DNA from: Paracoccaceae bacterium Fryx2
Lineage (GTDB): Bacteria; Pseudomonadota; Alphaproteobacteria; Rhodobacterales; Rhodobacteraceae
Length of the DNA stretch: 64,000 nucleotides
Reading direction: 5' to 3'
Assembly (NCBI GenBank): GCA_032334235.1
Contig: JAVSGI010000005.1
Location: forward strand, 992,001 to 1,056,000
Made by a program: the position numbers and the translations under genes. The notes below the pieces were generated by a model. That model was not told where the DNA came from. It worked only from the letters and a program-made list of their open reading frames with translations, and did no database searches. Of this stretch, positions 36,675 through 45,399 are shown in pieces. Position 1 is the first letter of the stretch. Every line of letters begins with the position of its first letter.

Positions 36675-36800
36675 GCGTCCTTACCCGACACCGCACCGTC
36701 CACCCATTTCTCGGGCACAGCAGATGGGAACAGCCAGTCAGGGCCCTGGCTCCCCAATTTCTCATTGGCCAGGATACCCTCGGGGGTGATGCGCGCCGGG

Positions 36801-36823
36801 AAAACCTTCCGCTGGAAGGTTTT
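36801..36823. terminator. Bidirectional hairpin between hutU and the convergent SDR gene
   Basis: AAAACCTTCC-GCT-GGAAGGTTTT is a perfect 10-bp stem with a 3-nt loop, bounded by A4 and T4 runs, so it reads as a short intrinsic terminator on either strand. It lies between convergent genes. A second GC-rich hairpin follows near 36835-36855. The rest of the 222-bp gap holds a weak relative of the dispersed repeat near 36755-36785. Confidence 0.65.
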
Positions 36824-36896
36824 CAGCGCAGAACGCCCGGCCCGTGGCCGGGCTGGGGGGGCAGACAGCCCCCCGGCGCCAGCCGCAAGACCACCA

Positions 36897-37676
36897 TCAG
36901 ATCGTGGCCACCGTCGCCCCGCCGTCCAGCAGGATGTTCTGCCCGACGATGAACCCGGCATGCATACTGCACAGGAAGGCGCAGGCCGCGCCGAATTCGT
37001 CGGCGGTGCCGTAGCGGCGGGCGGGAATCGTCGCCTCGCGGGTGGCGCGGGCCTCTTCGAGGCTGATGTTCTGCGCCTTCGACACGCCGCCATCCAGCGC
37101 CACGGCGCGGTCGGTGTCGTGAATTCCCGGCAGCAGGTTGTTGATCGTCACGCCAAACGGGGCCACCTGCCGCGAGGTGCCCGCGACATAGCCGGTCAGC
37201 CCGGTGCGCGCGGCGTTCGACAGGCCAAGCTGCGGAATCGGCGCCTTGACCGATTGCGAGGTGATGTTGACCACCCGGCCCCAGCCCCGGTCCATCATTC
37301 CCGGCAGCAGCGTGGTCATCAGCGCGATGGGGGTCAGCATGTTGGCATCCAGCGCCCTGATGAAATCCTCGCGCCGCCAGTCCTGCCACAGGCCCGGCGG
37401 CGGGCCGCCCGCGTTGGTCACCAGGATGTCGATCTGGCCCGCCTGTTCCAGCACCGCCTCGCGGCCCTCGTCTGTGGTGATGTCGGCGGCCACCGCCGTC
37501 ACCTCGATGCCATGGCGCGCGCGCAGCATTGCCGCCGCCGCGTTCAGCGCATCGGCGCCGCGCGCGTTGATCACCAGATCGACGCCCGCCATCGCCAGTG
37601 CCTGCGCGCAGCCATAGCCGAGCCCCTTCGACGAAGCGCAGACCAGCGCCCGCTTGCCGCGTATTCCCAGATCCAT
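36897..37676 (-). CDS. Atypical short-chain dehydrogenase/reductase lacking the Tyr-Lys pair
   Basis: A 259-residue SDR with the cofactor motif CASSKGLGYGCAQAL, the TNAGGPPPG segment and a normal C-terminus (GQNILLDGGA). The catalytic serine strand is present (VVNITSQSV), but where Y-x3-K should follow the protein reads GLSNAART: Leu for Tyr and Ala for Lys. From memory this matches a subgroup of putative ketoacyl-reductase-like SDRs with an altered active site. The substrate is unknown. It is convergent with hutU. Confidence 0.85.
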   Translation of the reverse strand: MDLGIRGKRALVCASSKGLGYGCAQALAMAGVDLVINARGADALNAAAAMLRARHGIEVTAVAADITTDEGREAVLEQAGQIDILVTNAGGPPPGLWQDWRREDFIRALDANMLTPIALMTTLLPGMMDRGWGRVVNITSQSVKAPIPQLGLSNAARTGLTGYVAGTSRQVAPFGVTINNLLPGIHDTDRAVALDGGVSKAQNISLEEARATREATIPARRYGTADEFGAACAFLCSMHAGFIVGQNILLDGGATVATI

Positions 37677-37943
37677 GGCATATACCCTCCTGCGTTCCGG
37701 CGTTCAGTCCTAGCAGGCGTGGGCCTGCCGGGAAAGGGCGACGGGTGATTCGCCCTGCCGCTGCGCGCCCCTTGCCCCCTGCCGCCACGTTCCGGCACTG
37801 TGGCGCCGGACGCGACAATCCGGCCGGTCCCGTCGCAGCCGTTTCGCATCTTCACGGATCAGTGTGCCCCGGTTGACGCGGGGCCAGAGACCTTGATACC
37901 TCTGCAAGGGCTTGGTGGGGACCGGAGCACGCCCGAAACTTCG

Positions 37944-39005
37944 ATGAACCCTGGATTGGCCGCCGACATGACCGCCCCGAAAGCACCCTTGCCAGACCGC
38001 CACGCCCTGCCCGGCCACGCCTGTCAGGTGTTCGAGGCCGACTCGATCTTCGTGTCCTCCGGGGCGAACATCGGTGACGGCATCGGCGGCACCGAGGCGG
38101 CCTGCCTCGGCGATGTCTATGAACTCGACCGGAACGCCCGTGCGCTGCGACTGGTGGTGACGCGCGTGGCGCAGGGCGGGGTTCAGCATGTGGCCCCCGG
38201 GTCCGAGGTCGGGGTGCCGGGCGAACCCGTGCGGCTGGACGCGCGCTTCACCCTGCTGGCCCCCGACGGCGACCGCGTCGAACTGCTGATCCTGCGCCAT
38301 GGCGGCGCGGCGGGGGGCTGCTTTGCGCTGCCCCTGTCACCGATCGGGGCGCGGATCGACTACACGCTGGTCAAGATCGACCCCGAACCCGAAGCGGCGC
38401 TGCTGGCCGACCTGATGTGCGTGTCCTTCGCGCGCGGCACGATGATCACCCTGGCCAACGGCGAGCAGCGCCCGATCGAGGCATTGTCGCCGGGCGACCG
38501 GGTGCTGACGCGCGATCACGGCGCCCAGAAGGTGCGCTGGGTCGGGCGCGCCGCGCTGAAGGCGCTGGGAGCCTTTGCCCCGGTGGTGATCTCGGCCGGG
38601 GCGCTGGGCAACGCGGGCGATCTGATGGTAAGCCAGCACCACCGGATGTTCCTGTATCAGCGCGACCGCAGATCGGGTCTCGCGACCTCGGAACTGCTGG
38701 TGCAGGCCAAGCACCTGATCGACGGCGACCGGATCTTCCTGCGGCCCGGCGGCTATGTCGACTACTTCAGCCTGGTGTTCGACCGGCACGAGATCATCTA
38801 TGCCGAGGGCATTCCCGCCGAAAGCCTGCTGGTGACCGAGGCGACGCTGTCGCGCCTGCCCGCCGATCTGGCCGACGAGGTGAAGGCCCGCTTCCCCGGC
38901 CTGAACCAGAACCAGCATTTCGGCACCGAGGCCGGGCGCAACCAGCTTGACGCGATTGCCGTGCCCGCGCCCGCCAAGCCGCCGCGCGCCGGGGCTGCAC
39001 GCTGA
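37944..39005 (+). CDS. Hint-domain protein
   Basis: A 353-residue protein from the ATG at 37944; an ATG at 37968 is equally possible. The N-terminal domain of about 150 residues begins at HACQVFEADSIFVSSGANIG. A Hint (Hedgehog/intein) domain follows from Cys159 in CVSFARGTMITLANGEQRPI, with PGDRVLTRD and a later HHRMFL. Hint domains self-cleave or splice, but many Rhodobacteraceae Hint_2 proteins have unknown roles and are often secreted by type I systems. No signal peptide is visible. Confidence 0.8.
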   Translation: MNPGLAADMTAPKAPLPDRHALPGHACQVFEADSIFVSSGANIGDGIGGTEAACLGDVYELDRNARALRLVVTRVAQGGVQHVAPGSEVGVPGEPVRLDARFTLLAPDGDRVELLILRHGGAAGGCFALPLSPIGARIDYTLVKIDPEPEAALLADLMCVSFARGTMITLANGEQRPIEALSPGDRVLTRDHGAQKVRWVGRAALKALGAFAPVVISAGALGNAGDLMVSQHHRMFLYQRDRRSGLATSELLVQAKHLIDGDRIFLRPGGYVDYFSLVFDRHEIIYAEGIPAESLLVTEATLSRLPADLADEVKARFPGLNQNQHFGTEAGRNQLDAIAVPAPAKPPRAGAAR

Positions 39006-39067
39006 CCGCCCTTCCTGCCTGCCCTGGACGGTAGACGCCGCGCGCCGCTTGGGCTAAAGCCCCTGCC

Positions 39068-40672
39068 ATGTTGGACACGCCGAACCGCCCCGCCCTGCCG
39101 CCCGAAATCGCCCGCCGCCGGACCTTTGCGATCATCTCGCATCCCGACGCCGGCAAAACCACGCTGACCGAAAAGTTCCTGCTGTTCGGCGGCGCGATCC
39201 AGATGGCGGGGCAGGTCCGCGCCAAGGGCGAGGCGCGGCGCACAAGGTCGGACTTCATGAAGATGGAGCAGGAGCGCGGGATTTCGGTCTCCGCCTCGGC
39301 CATGTCGTTCGACTTCCGGCAGTATCGCTTCAATCTGGTCGACACCCCCGGCCACTCCGATTTCTCGGAAGACACCTACCGCACCCTGACGGCGGTCGAT
39401 GCCGCGATCATGGTGATCGACGGGGCGAAGGGCGTCGAGTCGCAGACCCGCAAGCTGTTCGAGGTCTGCCGCCTGCGCGACCTGCCGATCCTGACCTTCT
39501 GCAACAAGATGGACCGCGAATCCCGCGACACCTTCGAGATCATCGACGAGATCCAGCAGAATCTTGCGATCGACGTGGCGCCGGCCTCCTGGCCGATCGG
39601 CATGGGCCGCGATTTCCTCGGGTGCTACGACATCCTGCATGACCGGCTGGAACTGATGGACCGCGCCGACCGCAACCGGGTGGCGGAATCGATCAAGATC
39701 GACGGGCTGTCGGACCCGAAGCTGGCCGACCACATACCGGCCGAACAGCTTGCCAAGCTGCGCGAGGATCTGGAGATGGTCGAGGCGCTGCTGCCGAAGT
39801 TCGACCGCGCGTCGTTTCTGGAAGGCCACATGACGCCGATCTGGTTCGGCTCGGCGATCAACTCGTTCGGGGTCAAGGAACTGATGGCCGGCATGGGCGA
39901 ATACGGGCCCGAGCCGCAAATCCAGAAAGCCCGCGAACGCCAGATCGCGCCCGAGGAAACCACGGTCACGGGCTTCGTGTTCAAGGTGCAGGCCAACATG
40001 GACCCCAAGCACCGCGACCGGGTGGCCTTCGTGCGCCTTGCCTCGGGGCATTTCCTGCGCGGGATGCGGCTGAACCACGTCCGCACGAAAAAGCCGATGG
40101 CGATCACCAACCCGGTGCTGTTCCTTGCCGCCGACCGCGAGCTGACCGAGGACGCCTGGGCGGGCGACATCATCGGCATCCCGAACCACGGGCAGTTGCG
40201 GATCGGCGATGCGCTGACCGAGGGCGAGGCCCTGCATTTCACCGGCATCCCCAGCTTCGCGCCCGAACTGCTTCAGGGCGTGCGCGCGGGCGACCCGATG
40301 AAGGCCAAGCATCTGGAAAAGGCGCTGATGCAGTTTGCCGAGGAAGGCGCCGCCAAGGTGTTCAAGCCGATGATCGGCTCGGGCTACATCGTCGGCGTGG
40401 TCGGTGCGCTGCAGTTCGAGGTGCTGGCCAGCCGGATCGAGCAGGAATATTCGCTGCCGGTGCGGTTTGAAGGCTCCAACTTCACCTCGGCCCGCTGGGT
40501 CAGCGGCCCGAAGGCGGAAGTCGAGCGGTTCGTGAACGTCAACAAGGGCCACATCGCGCAGGACAGTGACGGCGATCTGGTGTTCCTGACCCGCCTGCAA
40601 TGGGACATCGACCGGATCGGGCGCGACTACCCCGAGGTCAAGCTGACCGCGACCAAGGAAATGATGGTGTGA
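39068..40672 (+). CDS. prfC: Peptide chain release factor 3
   Basis: A 534-residue translational GTPase that removes RF1 or RF2 from the ribosome after termination. GTP-binding motifs: SHPDAGKTTL (G1), DTPGHSDF (G3) and NKMD (G4). Switch I includes QERGISVSAS. The length is standard. A hairpin follows directly after the stop. Confidence 0.95.
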   Translation: MLDTPNRPALPPEIARRRTFAIISHPDAGKTTLTEKFLLFGGAIQMAGQVRAKGEARRTRSDFMKMEQERGISVSASAMSFDFRQYRFNLVDTPGHSDFSEDTYRTLTAVDAAIMVIDGAKGVESQTRKLFEVCRLRDLPILTFCNKMDRESRDTFEIIDEIQQNLAIDVAPASWPIGMGRDFLGCYDILHDRLELMDRADRNRVAESIKIDGLSDPKLADHIPAEQLAKLREDLEMVEALLPKFDRASFLEGHMTPIWFGSAINSFGVKELMAGMGEYGPEPQIQKARERQIAPEETTVTGFVFKVQANMDPKHRDRVAFVRLASGHFLRGMRLNHVRTKKPMAITNPVLFLAADRELTEDAWAGDIIGIPNHGQLRIGDALTEGEALHFTGIPSFAPELLQGVRAGDPMKAKHLEKALMQFAEEGAAKVFKPMIGSGYIVGVVGALQFEVLASRIEQEYSLPVRFEGSNFTSARWVSGPKAEVERFVNVNKGHIAQDSDGDLVFLTRLQWDIDRIGRDYPEVKLTATKEMMV

Positions 40673-40675
40673 CCG

Positions 40676-40693
40676 AAGGGCAAATTGCCCTTT
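40676..40693 (+). terminator. Short hairpin after prfC
   Basis: AAGGGC-AAATT-GCCCTT with one further T, starting 4 bp after the prfC stop codon. The stem is only 6 bp and the T-run is short, so termination may be partial. Confidence 0.4.
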
Positions 40694-40766
40694 CCGGGCG
40701 GTTTGCTATCCTGTGTCCCTGGATGCGGCGGGTCGGGATGCCCGGGGCTAAAACCGGGGAAACGGG

Positions 40767-41489
40767 ATGAATCCGATCAATACGGCAATCGGCCGCGCAC
40801 TGGCCAGTTTTCTGGAAAAGCAGACCGCGGGCTATGTGCCCTTTGCCGTCACCCCACCGCACAGCCTGCTGTCCACCCTGCGCCCCGGCGACGTGCTGCT
40901 GGTGGAAGGCGACCGTCGGGTTTCGGCGGCGATCAAGTATCTGACCCATTCCACCTGGTCACACTCGGCCTTCTATGTCGGCGGCGATGCGGCGACCGCG
41001 CTGATCGAGGCCGACCTGCAGGCAGGCGTGCGCGCCGTGCCGGTCGCGACCTACCAGAACCTGAACACCCGGATCTGCCGCCCGGTGGATCTTGCCCCCG
41101 AGGATCTGGCGCGGGTGATCGGATTCATGCAGGCCAGCATCGGCAAGAGCTACGACCTGCGCAACGTCGTCGATCTGGTGCGCTATCTCTTGCCGCACCC
41201 CCCCGTTCCGCAGCGCTTTCGCCGCCGGATGCTGGCGCTGGGGTCGGGCGACCCGACGCGCGCCATCTGTTCGTCGCTGATCGCAGAGGCGTTCCAGAGC
41301 GTGCGCTACCCGATCCTGCCCGAACCACGCCCCGACCGCGACGATGCCTTCACCGAGGAAATGGACCGCATCCGCCACCATTCGCTCTACACCCCGCGCG
41401 ATTTCGACCTGTCGCCCTATTTCCGCGTGATCAAGCCGACGGTGGAAGAGGCGTTCGACTACCGGCAACTGCGCTGGTACGGCGGCTGA
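40767..41489 (+). CDS. Papain-like cysteine hydrolase of the YiiX/C92 (permuted NlpC/P60) family
   Basis: A 240-residue protein. PGDVLLVEGD begins the fold, the catalytic histidine lies in STWSHSAFYVGG, and the catalytic cysteine is in ICSSLIAEAF, giving the H-before-C order of circularly permuted NlpC/P60 proteins (Pfam C92). Such enzymes cut amide or ester bonds in cell-wall or lipid substrates. No clear signal peptide. An 8-T run (41507-41514) follows, but I see no strong stem before it. Confidence 0.8.
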   Translation: MNPINTAIGRALASFLEKQTAGYVPFAVTPPHSLLSTLRPGDVLLVEGDRRVSAAIKYLTHSTWSHSAFYVGGDAATALIEADLQAGVRAVPVATYQNLNTRICRPVDLAPEDLARVIGFMQASIGKSYDLRNVVDLVRYLLPHPPVPQRFRRRMLALGSGDPTRAICSSLIAEAFQSVRYPILPEPRPDRDDAFTEEMDRIRHHSLYTPRDFDLSPYFRVIKPTVEEAFDYRQLRWYGG

Positions 41490-41705
41490 CCCGGCGCGCG
41501 GAAAGGTTTTTTTTCGCACAGCAACCCGCCCTTTCTGCACGGCACAACCGCGCATCCTGCCGGGTTAAACGCCACATTTCGCCAGGGTTGCCTGACATTT
41601 CGCCCGATCTTTCGGCCATTCATGCGGCCATGGTGCCGCACCCGCCCCTTGCGCACCCGCCCGCGACCCGATCTTAGTCCGCCCGATCCCTAGCGCGAGG
41701 CTGCA
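41490..41705. other. Intergenic gap before the ALDH gene
   Basis: This 216-bp gap is AT-richer than its surroundings at its left end, with T8 at 41507-41514. I see no gene, tRNA or convincing promoter in it. Small ORFs across it are shadows. Confidence 0.4.
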
Positions 41706-43214
41706 ATGACCCTGACCGGCAATGTCCATTCCCTGCTTGAAACCCTTGGCGTGACGCTGACGGCGGGCCCCCTGCCCGCCCGCAGCCCGATCACCGGCGA
41801 AACGCTGGCAGAGATTGCCGAACATTCCCCCGCCGAGGCCGACGCCGCCATCGCCGCCGCCCACGCGGCCTATGCCGAATGGCGCAGCGTGCCAGCCCCG
41901 CAGCGCGGCGAACTGGTGCGGCTTTTGGGCGAGGAGCTGCGCACCCACAAGGCGGCGCTGGGGCGGCTGGTGTCGATCGAGGTCGGCAAGGTGGTTTCCG
42001 AAGGGGCCGGCGAAGTGCAGGAGATGATTGACATCTGCGATTTTGCCGTGGGCCTGTCGCGCCAGCTATACGGGCTGACCATCGCCTCGGAACGCCCGAG
42101 CCACCGGATGATGGAAACCTGGCACCCGATCGGGGTGGTGGGCATCATCTCGGCCTTCAACTTCCCGGTTGCGGTGTGGTCGTGGAACGCGGCGCTGGCG
42201 CTGGTCTGCGGCAATGCCGTGGTGTGGAAACCGTCGGAAAAGGCGCCGCTGAGCGCATTGGCGACGCAGGCGCTGCTGGGCCGCGCGATTGCGCGCTTCC
42301 GCGCGGCCGGGGGCCAGGCACCCGAGGGGCTGGCCGCGCTGCTGATCGGCGGGCGGGCGCTGGGCGAGGCGCTGGTGGAAAGCCCGTCGGTCGCGCTGGT
42401 GTCGGCCACCGGATCGACCGCGATGGGCCGCAGCGTCGGCCCGCGCGTCGCCGCGCGCTTCGGGCGCAGCCTGCTGGAACTGGGCGGCAACAACGCGGCC
42501 ATCGTCACAGCCTCGGCCGACCTGGACCTGACGCTGCGCGGCGTGGCATTTTCCGCCATGGGCACCGCGGGCCAGCGTTGCACCACCCTGCGCCGCCTGT
42601 TCCTGCATGACAGCATCGCCGCCAGCTTCCTGCCGCGCCTGAAGGCCGCTTACGGCTCGGTCAAGGTCGGCAACCCGCTGGAGCAAGGCGTGCTGATCGG
42701 CCCGCTGATCGACGCGGCCGCGCTGGGGGCGATGCAGGCCGCGCTGGACGATGCCCGCGCGGCCGGCGGCACCGTGACCGGCGGCGAAGTGGTTGACGGC
42801 CCGGGCGGCGCCTATGCCCGCCCGGCGCTGGTCGAGATGCCGCAGCAATGCGGCCCGGTGCTGCGGGAAACCTTCGCGCCGATCCTCTACGTCATGACCT
42901 ACAGCGATCTTGATGCGGCGATGGCCGATCACAACGCGGTGCCGCAGGGCCTGTCGTCGTCGATCTTCACCAACGACCTGCGCGAGGCCGAGGCCTTTCT
43001 GTCGGCAGCCGGGTCGGATTGCGGCATCGCCAACGTCAACATCGGGCCATCGGGCGCCGAGATTGGCGGGGCGTTCGGTGGCGAGAAGGAAACCGGCGGC
43101 GGGCGCGAAAGCGGGTCGGACGCGTGGAAGGCCTACATGCGCCGCGCAACCAACACGATCAACTACGGCCGCACCTTGCCGCTGGCGCAGGGCGTGACCT
43201 TCGACATCGGCTGA
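41706..43214 (+). CDS. amaB: Aldehyde dehydrogenase of ALDH7 / L-piperidine-6-carboxylate dehydrogenase type
   Basis: A 502-residue NAD-dependent aldehyde dehydrogenase. Motifs: FNFPVAVWSWN, WKPSEKAPL, SATGSTAMGR, the catalytic glutamate in LELGGNNA and the nucleophile cysteine in AGQRCTTLRR. The NVNIGPSGAEIGGAFGGEK stretch is typical of ALDH7, whose members oxidise alpha-aminoadipate semialdehyde in lysine breakdown. The assignment to lysine is by family; there is no lysine-pathway neighbour here, so the symbol is tentative. Confidence 0.85.
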   Translation: MTLTGNVHSLLETLGVTLTAGPLPARSPITGETLAEIAEHSPAEADAAIAAAHAAYAEWRSVPAPQRGELVRLLGEELRTHKAALGRLVSIEVGKVVSEGAGEVQEMIDICDFAVGLSRQLYGLTIASERPSHRMMETWHPIGVVGIISAFNFPVAVWSWNAALALVCGNAVVWKPSEKAPLSALATQALLGRAIARFRAAGGQAPEGLAALLIGGRALGEALVESPSVALVSATGSTAMGRSVGPRVAARFGRSLLELGGNNAAIVTASADLDLTLRGVAFSAMGTAGQRCTTLRRLFLHDSIAASFLPRLKAAYGSVKVGNPLEQGVLIGPLIDAAALGAMQAALDDARAAGGTVTGGEVVDGPGGAYARPALVEMPQQCGPVLRETFAPILYVMTYSDLDAAMADHNAVPQGLSSSIFTNDLREAEAFLSAAGSDCGIANVNIGPSGAEIGGAFGGEKETGGGRESGSDAWKAYMRRATNTINYGRTLPLAQGVTFDIG

Positions 43215-43361
43215 CCGGCTGCAACCGGCGGGTGCAGGGCGGCATCAAACACCCTGCCCCGCCGCAGATCGCAAAAATTTCCTTCAAGATCATATCGAAA
43301 GGGCCTTGCCACAGGCCCTGTCGCCATGCTGACATCCCCGTCGAATTCAGGGGGAAAATGG

Positions 43362-44294
43362 ATGGCAATTGCGACTTTCGGTTCGGGTGTGGCCAGTTCG
43401 ATCAGCACCATTCTGTCCGGCATCGACCGCTTGGCAGGGGATGTGGACTTCGTATCGGCCACCCCGACCGCTGCCGTCGTGACTGACGGCATTTCGGTTT
43501 TCACCGTAAGCGGAACTGGGCTGCAATACGGCCTCGTCGGCGGCTCGCCCGCGCTGATTGGCGGTGTGATCGACAGCGTTGTCGAGACGATCAATGGTGT
43601 GATGCAGGTTTCCATTGCCGATCTGAAAATGAACGCCGCGGATTTCTCGAATGCGGTCAGGCTTGAGGTTACGGGTTCCGACAACGGCGCGATCGAGCGG
43701 CTGTTTCTCGACCTCGACTGGACCTACATCGGAAAGGGGAATGCCGACATCCTGAACCCCGGCACAAGGTCGCCCGACGGGATCGAACTCAATCTGATGG
43801 GCAATGATCTGTTTCGCGGCAACGGCGGCAACGACCGTTTCGCGCTTGGCGACGGCAATGACCGGGGCTATGGCGGGGCCGGAGCAGACCGGATCTGGGG
43901 CGGCGCAGGCAACGACAGGCTTTACGGCGATGCGGGCAATGACGTGCTGACGGGCGATGCCGGTCGTGACATGCTTTATGGTGGCCGCAATGCCGATACG
44001 CTGACCGGCGGTGCGGGCAAGGACACGCTGGATGGCGGCACCGGCAACGACGTGCTGGCGGGCGGTCCGGGCGCCGACACGTTCGATTTCCGCACCGGAG
44101 ACGGTGCCGATGCGATCACCGCCTTCAACGCGGCGCAGGATGTCATCAGGATCGACTCCGCCTCGGCGCCGGCGGTGACGGCGCTGCAACAGGGCAACGG
44201 GGTCAGCATCGAATACGGCAACGGCGACACCATCCTGCTGATGGGCGTCAATGTGGCCGACATCGTGATTGGCGACAACCTTCTGCTGGTCTGA
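43362..44294 (+). CDS. RTX (hemolysin-type calcium-binding) repeat protein
   Basis: A 310-residue protein; the ATG at 43362 follows AGGGGGA at good spacing. Residues 1-145 form a domain I do not recognise. About residues 150-250 are nonapeptide GG-x-G-x-D repeats (GNGGND, GGAGADRI, GGAGNDRLYG, GDAGNDVLTG, GGTGNDVLAG), which bind calcium outside the cell. The end (GDNLLLV) is a hydrophobic C-terminal tail as in type I secretion substrates. No transporter gene is adjacent, so export would rely on a system elsewhere. Confidence 0.85.
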   Translation: MAIATFGSGVASSISTILSGIDRLAGDVDFVSATPTAAVVTDGISVFTVSGTGLQYGLVGGSPALIGGVIDSVVETINGVMQVSIADLKMNAADFSNAVRLEVTGSDNGAIERLFLDLDWTYIGKGNADILNPGTRSPDGIELNLMGNDLFRGNGGNDRFALGDGNDRGYGGAGADRIWGGAGNDRLYGDAGNDVLTGDAGRDMLYGGRNADTLTGGAGKDTLDGGTGNDVLAGGPGADTFDFRTGDGADAITAFNAAQDVIRIDSASAPAVTALQQGNGVSIEYGNGDTILLMGVNVADIVIGDNLLLV

Positions 44295-44300
44295 CGCTTC

Positions 44301-44331
44301 GCCGGGGGCCGATCATCATCCGGCCCCCGGC
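44301..44331 (+). terminator. Strong stem-loop after the RTX gene
   Basis: GCCGGGGGCC (44301-44310) pairs fully with GGCCCCCGGC (44322-44331) around an 11-nt loop, 6 bp after the stop codon. No T-run follows, so it may protect the 3' end or terminate weakly. Confidence 0.5.
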
Positions 44332-44360
44332 GGGACTTGCAAGCGCAGGGCTTCGCCGCA

Positions 44361-45161
44361 ATGATCGCGCCTGATGAAGTCGCCAAGGATCGCAGCGTGA
44401 CCGCCACCCAGGCCACCTACCCCGACGCCCCGGAAAGCCTGATCACCCATTGGGAAAGGCGCCGCGCCCGGCTGACCTTCGCGCCGGGCGAGGCCCTGCC
44501 GCCGCTTGATGTCGATCTGGCCGCGCTGGCTGCGGCCAGACTGCCGGCAGAGGTGCCGCCCCTGGCCAAACCGGCCAGTCCGCACGCGCAGAAACGCCAT
44601 GCCCTGATGCAGGAACTGGCGGGGCAAAGCGAACTGGCGCTGTTGAATGCCCTGCTGATCGCGCATCTGCGCAAACGGCGCTATCCGCGCAACACCACCC
44701 GCCTGTTCCGCCGGATCTGGGTCGAGCAGGGGCCGTTCCTGATGGGCGAGTTGTCGACGCGCTGGCTGATCTCGTCGATGATCACCTTTGCCGACCATGG
44801 CGAAACGGAAGCGCAGCGCCGCCTCCGGCAATCGCTCAACATCCTGTTTTCGCTGATGAAGCTTTACGAATATGAACGCAGCTACACCGGGCTGGAACCG
44901 TCACGCCCCTTCAGGAACGGCCCGCGCAACATCGCACCCCTGCCGCTGGGAATGCCGGAATTCGCGCTGGCGACCGGCGGGCTCGACATCAACCTGCTGG
45001 CGCCGATCTGGAAAGAGGCGCAGGAAGAACCGGTGATCGGGCCGCTGGCCTGCCACCTTCTGGCGGCGCTGAACGCCGACCCCGGCAACCTGTTCCGCCG
45101 CATCACCCAGATGCGCGTCAAGCTGCGCCGCCGCCGCGCCGCCCGCGCAACCGCGGATTGA
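44361..45161 (+). CDS. Conserved hypothetical protein
   Basis: A 266-residue protein if started at the ATG at 44361. A GTG at 44397 has a better ribosome site (AAGGA, 7-8 nt upstream) and may be the true start. It is a soluble, mainly helical, Arg/Leu-rich protein with a very basic C-terminus (KLRRRRAARATAD). I recognise no catalytic motif. It may be expressed alone, since a stem-loop precedes it and a helicase gene with its own leader follows. Confidence 0.7.
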   Translation: MIAPDEVAKDRSVTATQATYPDAPESLITHWERRRARLTFAPGEALPPLDVDLAALAAARLPAEVPPLAKPASPHAQKRHALMQELAGQSELALLNALLIAHLRKRRYPRNTTRLFRRIWVEQGPFLMGELSTRWLISSMITFADHGETEAQRRLRQSLNILFSLMKLYEYERSYTGLEPSRPFRNGPRNIAPLPLGMPEFALATGGLDINLLAPIWKEAQEEPVIGPLACHLLAALNADPGNLFRRITQMRVKLRRRRAARATAD

Positions 45162-45277
45162 AGCCGAATCACCCCGCCCCTCCCCTGCCACCAGACCGCC
45201 GCCGGAGGTCAGAATGGCGCCCGCCCCACCCCTGACGGGCCAGATTCGGCGCCATGCGACACGAAAAGGCAGAAACC

Positions 45278-45386
45278 TTGACCTTGGAGGGAAATTCGGA
45301 TAATCCGCAGGCGAGCCTTCGGGCCAAAGACGCCGGGGCGCCCGGATATGCAGCGTCCCTGAATTCAATGCGGTCCGATACCGCAT
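45278..45386 (+). promoter_or_regulatory. rhlE leader: possible promoter and hairpin
   Basis: TTGACC (45278-45283) stands 15 bp before GATAAT (45299-45304), a weak promoter. In the leader, ATGCGGT-CCGAT-ACCGCAT (45368-45386) forms a perfect 7-bp stem ending 13 nt before the helicase start, next to AGGA at 45391. Such a stem beside the ribosome site could tune translation, for example by temperature. The rest of the 238-bp gap shows nothing clear. Confidence 0.35.
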
Positions 45387-45399
45387 CCACAGGACGCAC

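Noticed and set aside
41490-41705. Possible tRNA or small RNA in the gap before the ALDH gene
   Set aside because: No cloverleaf arms or TPsiC-like sequence were found, and the T8 run lacks a clear stem.
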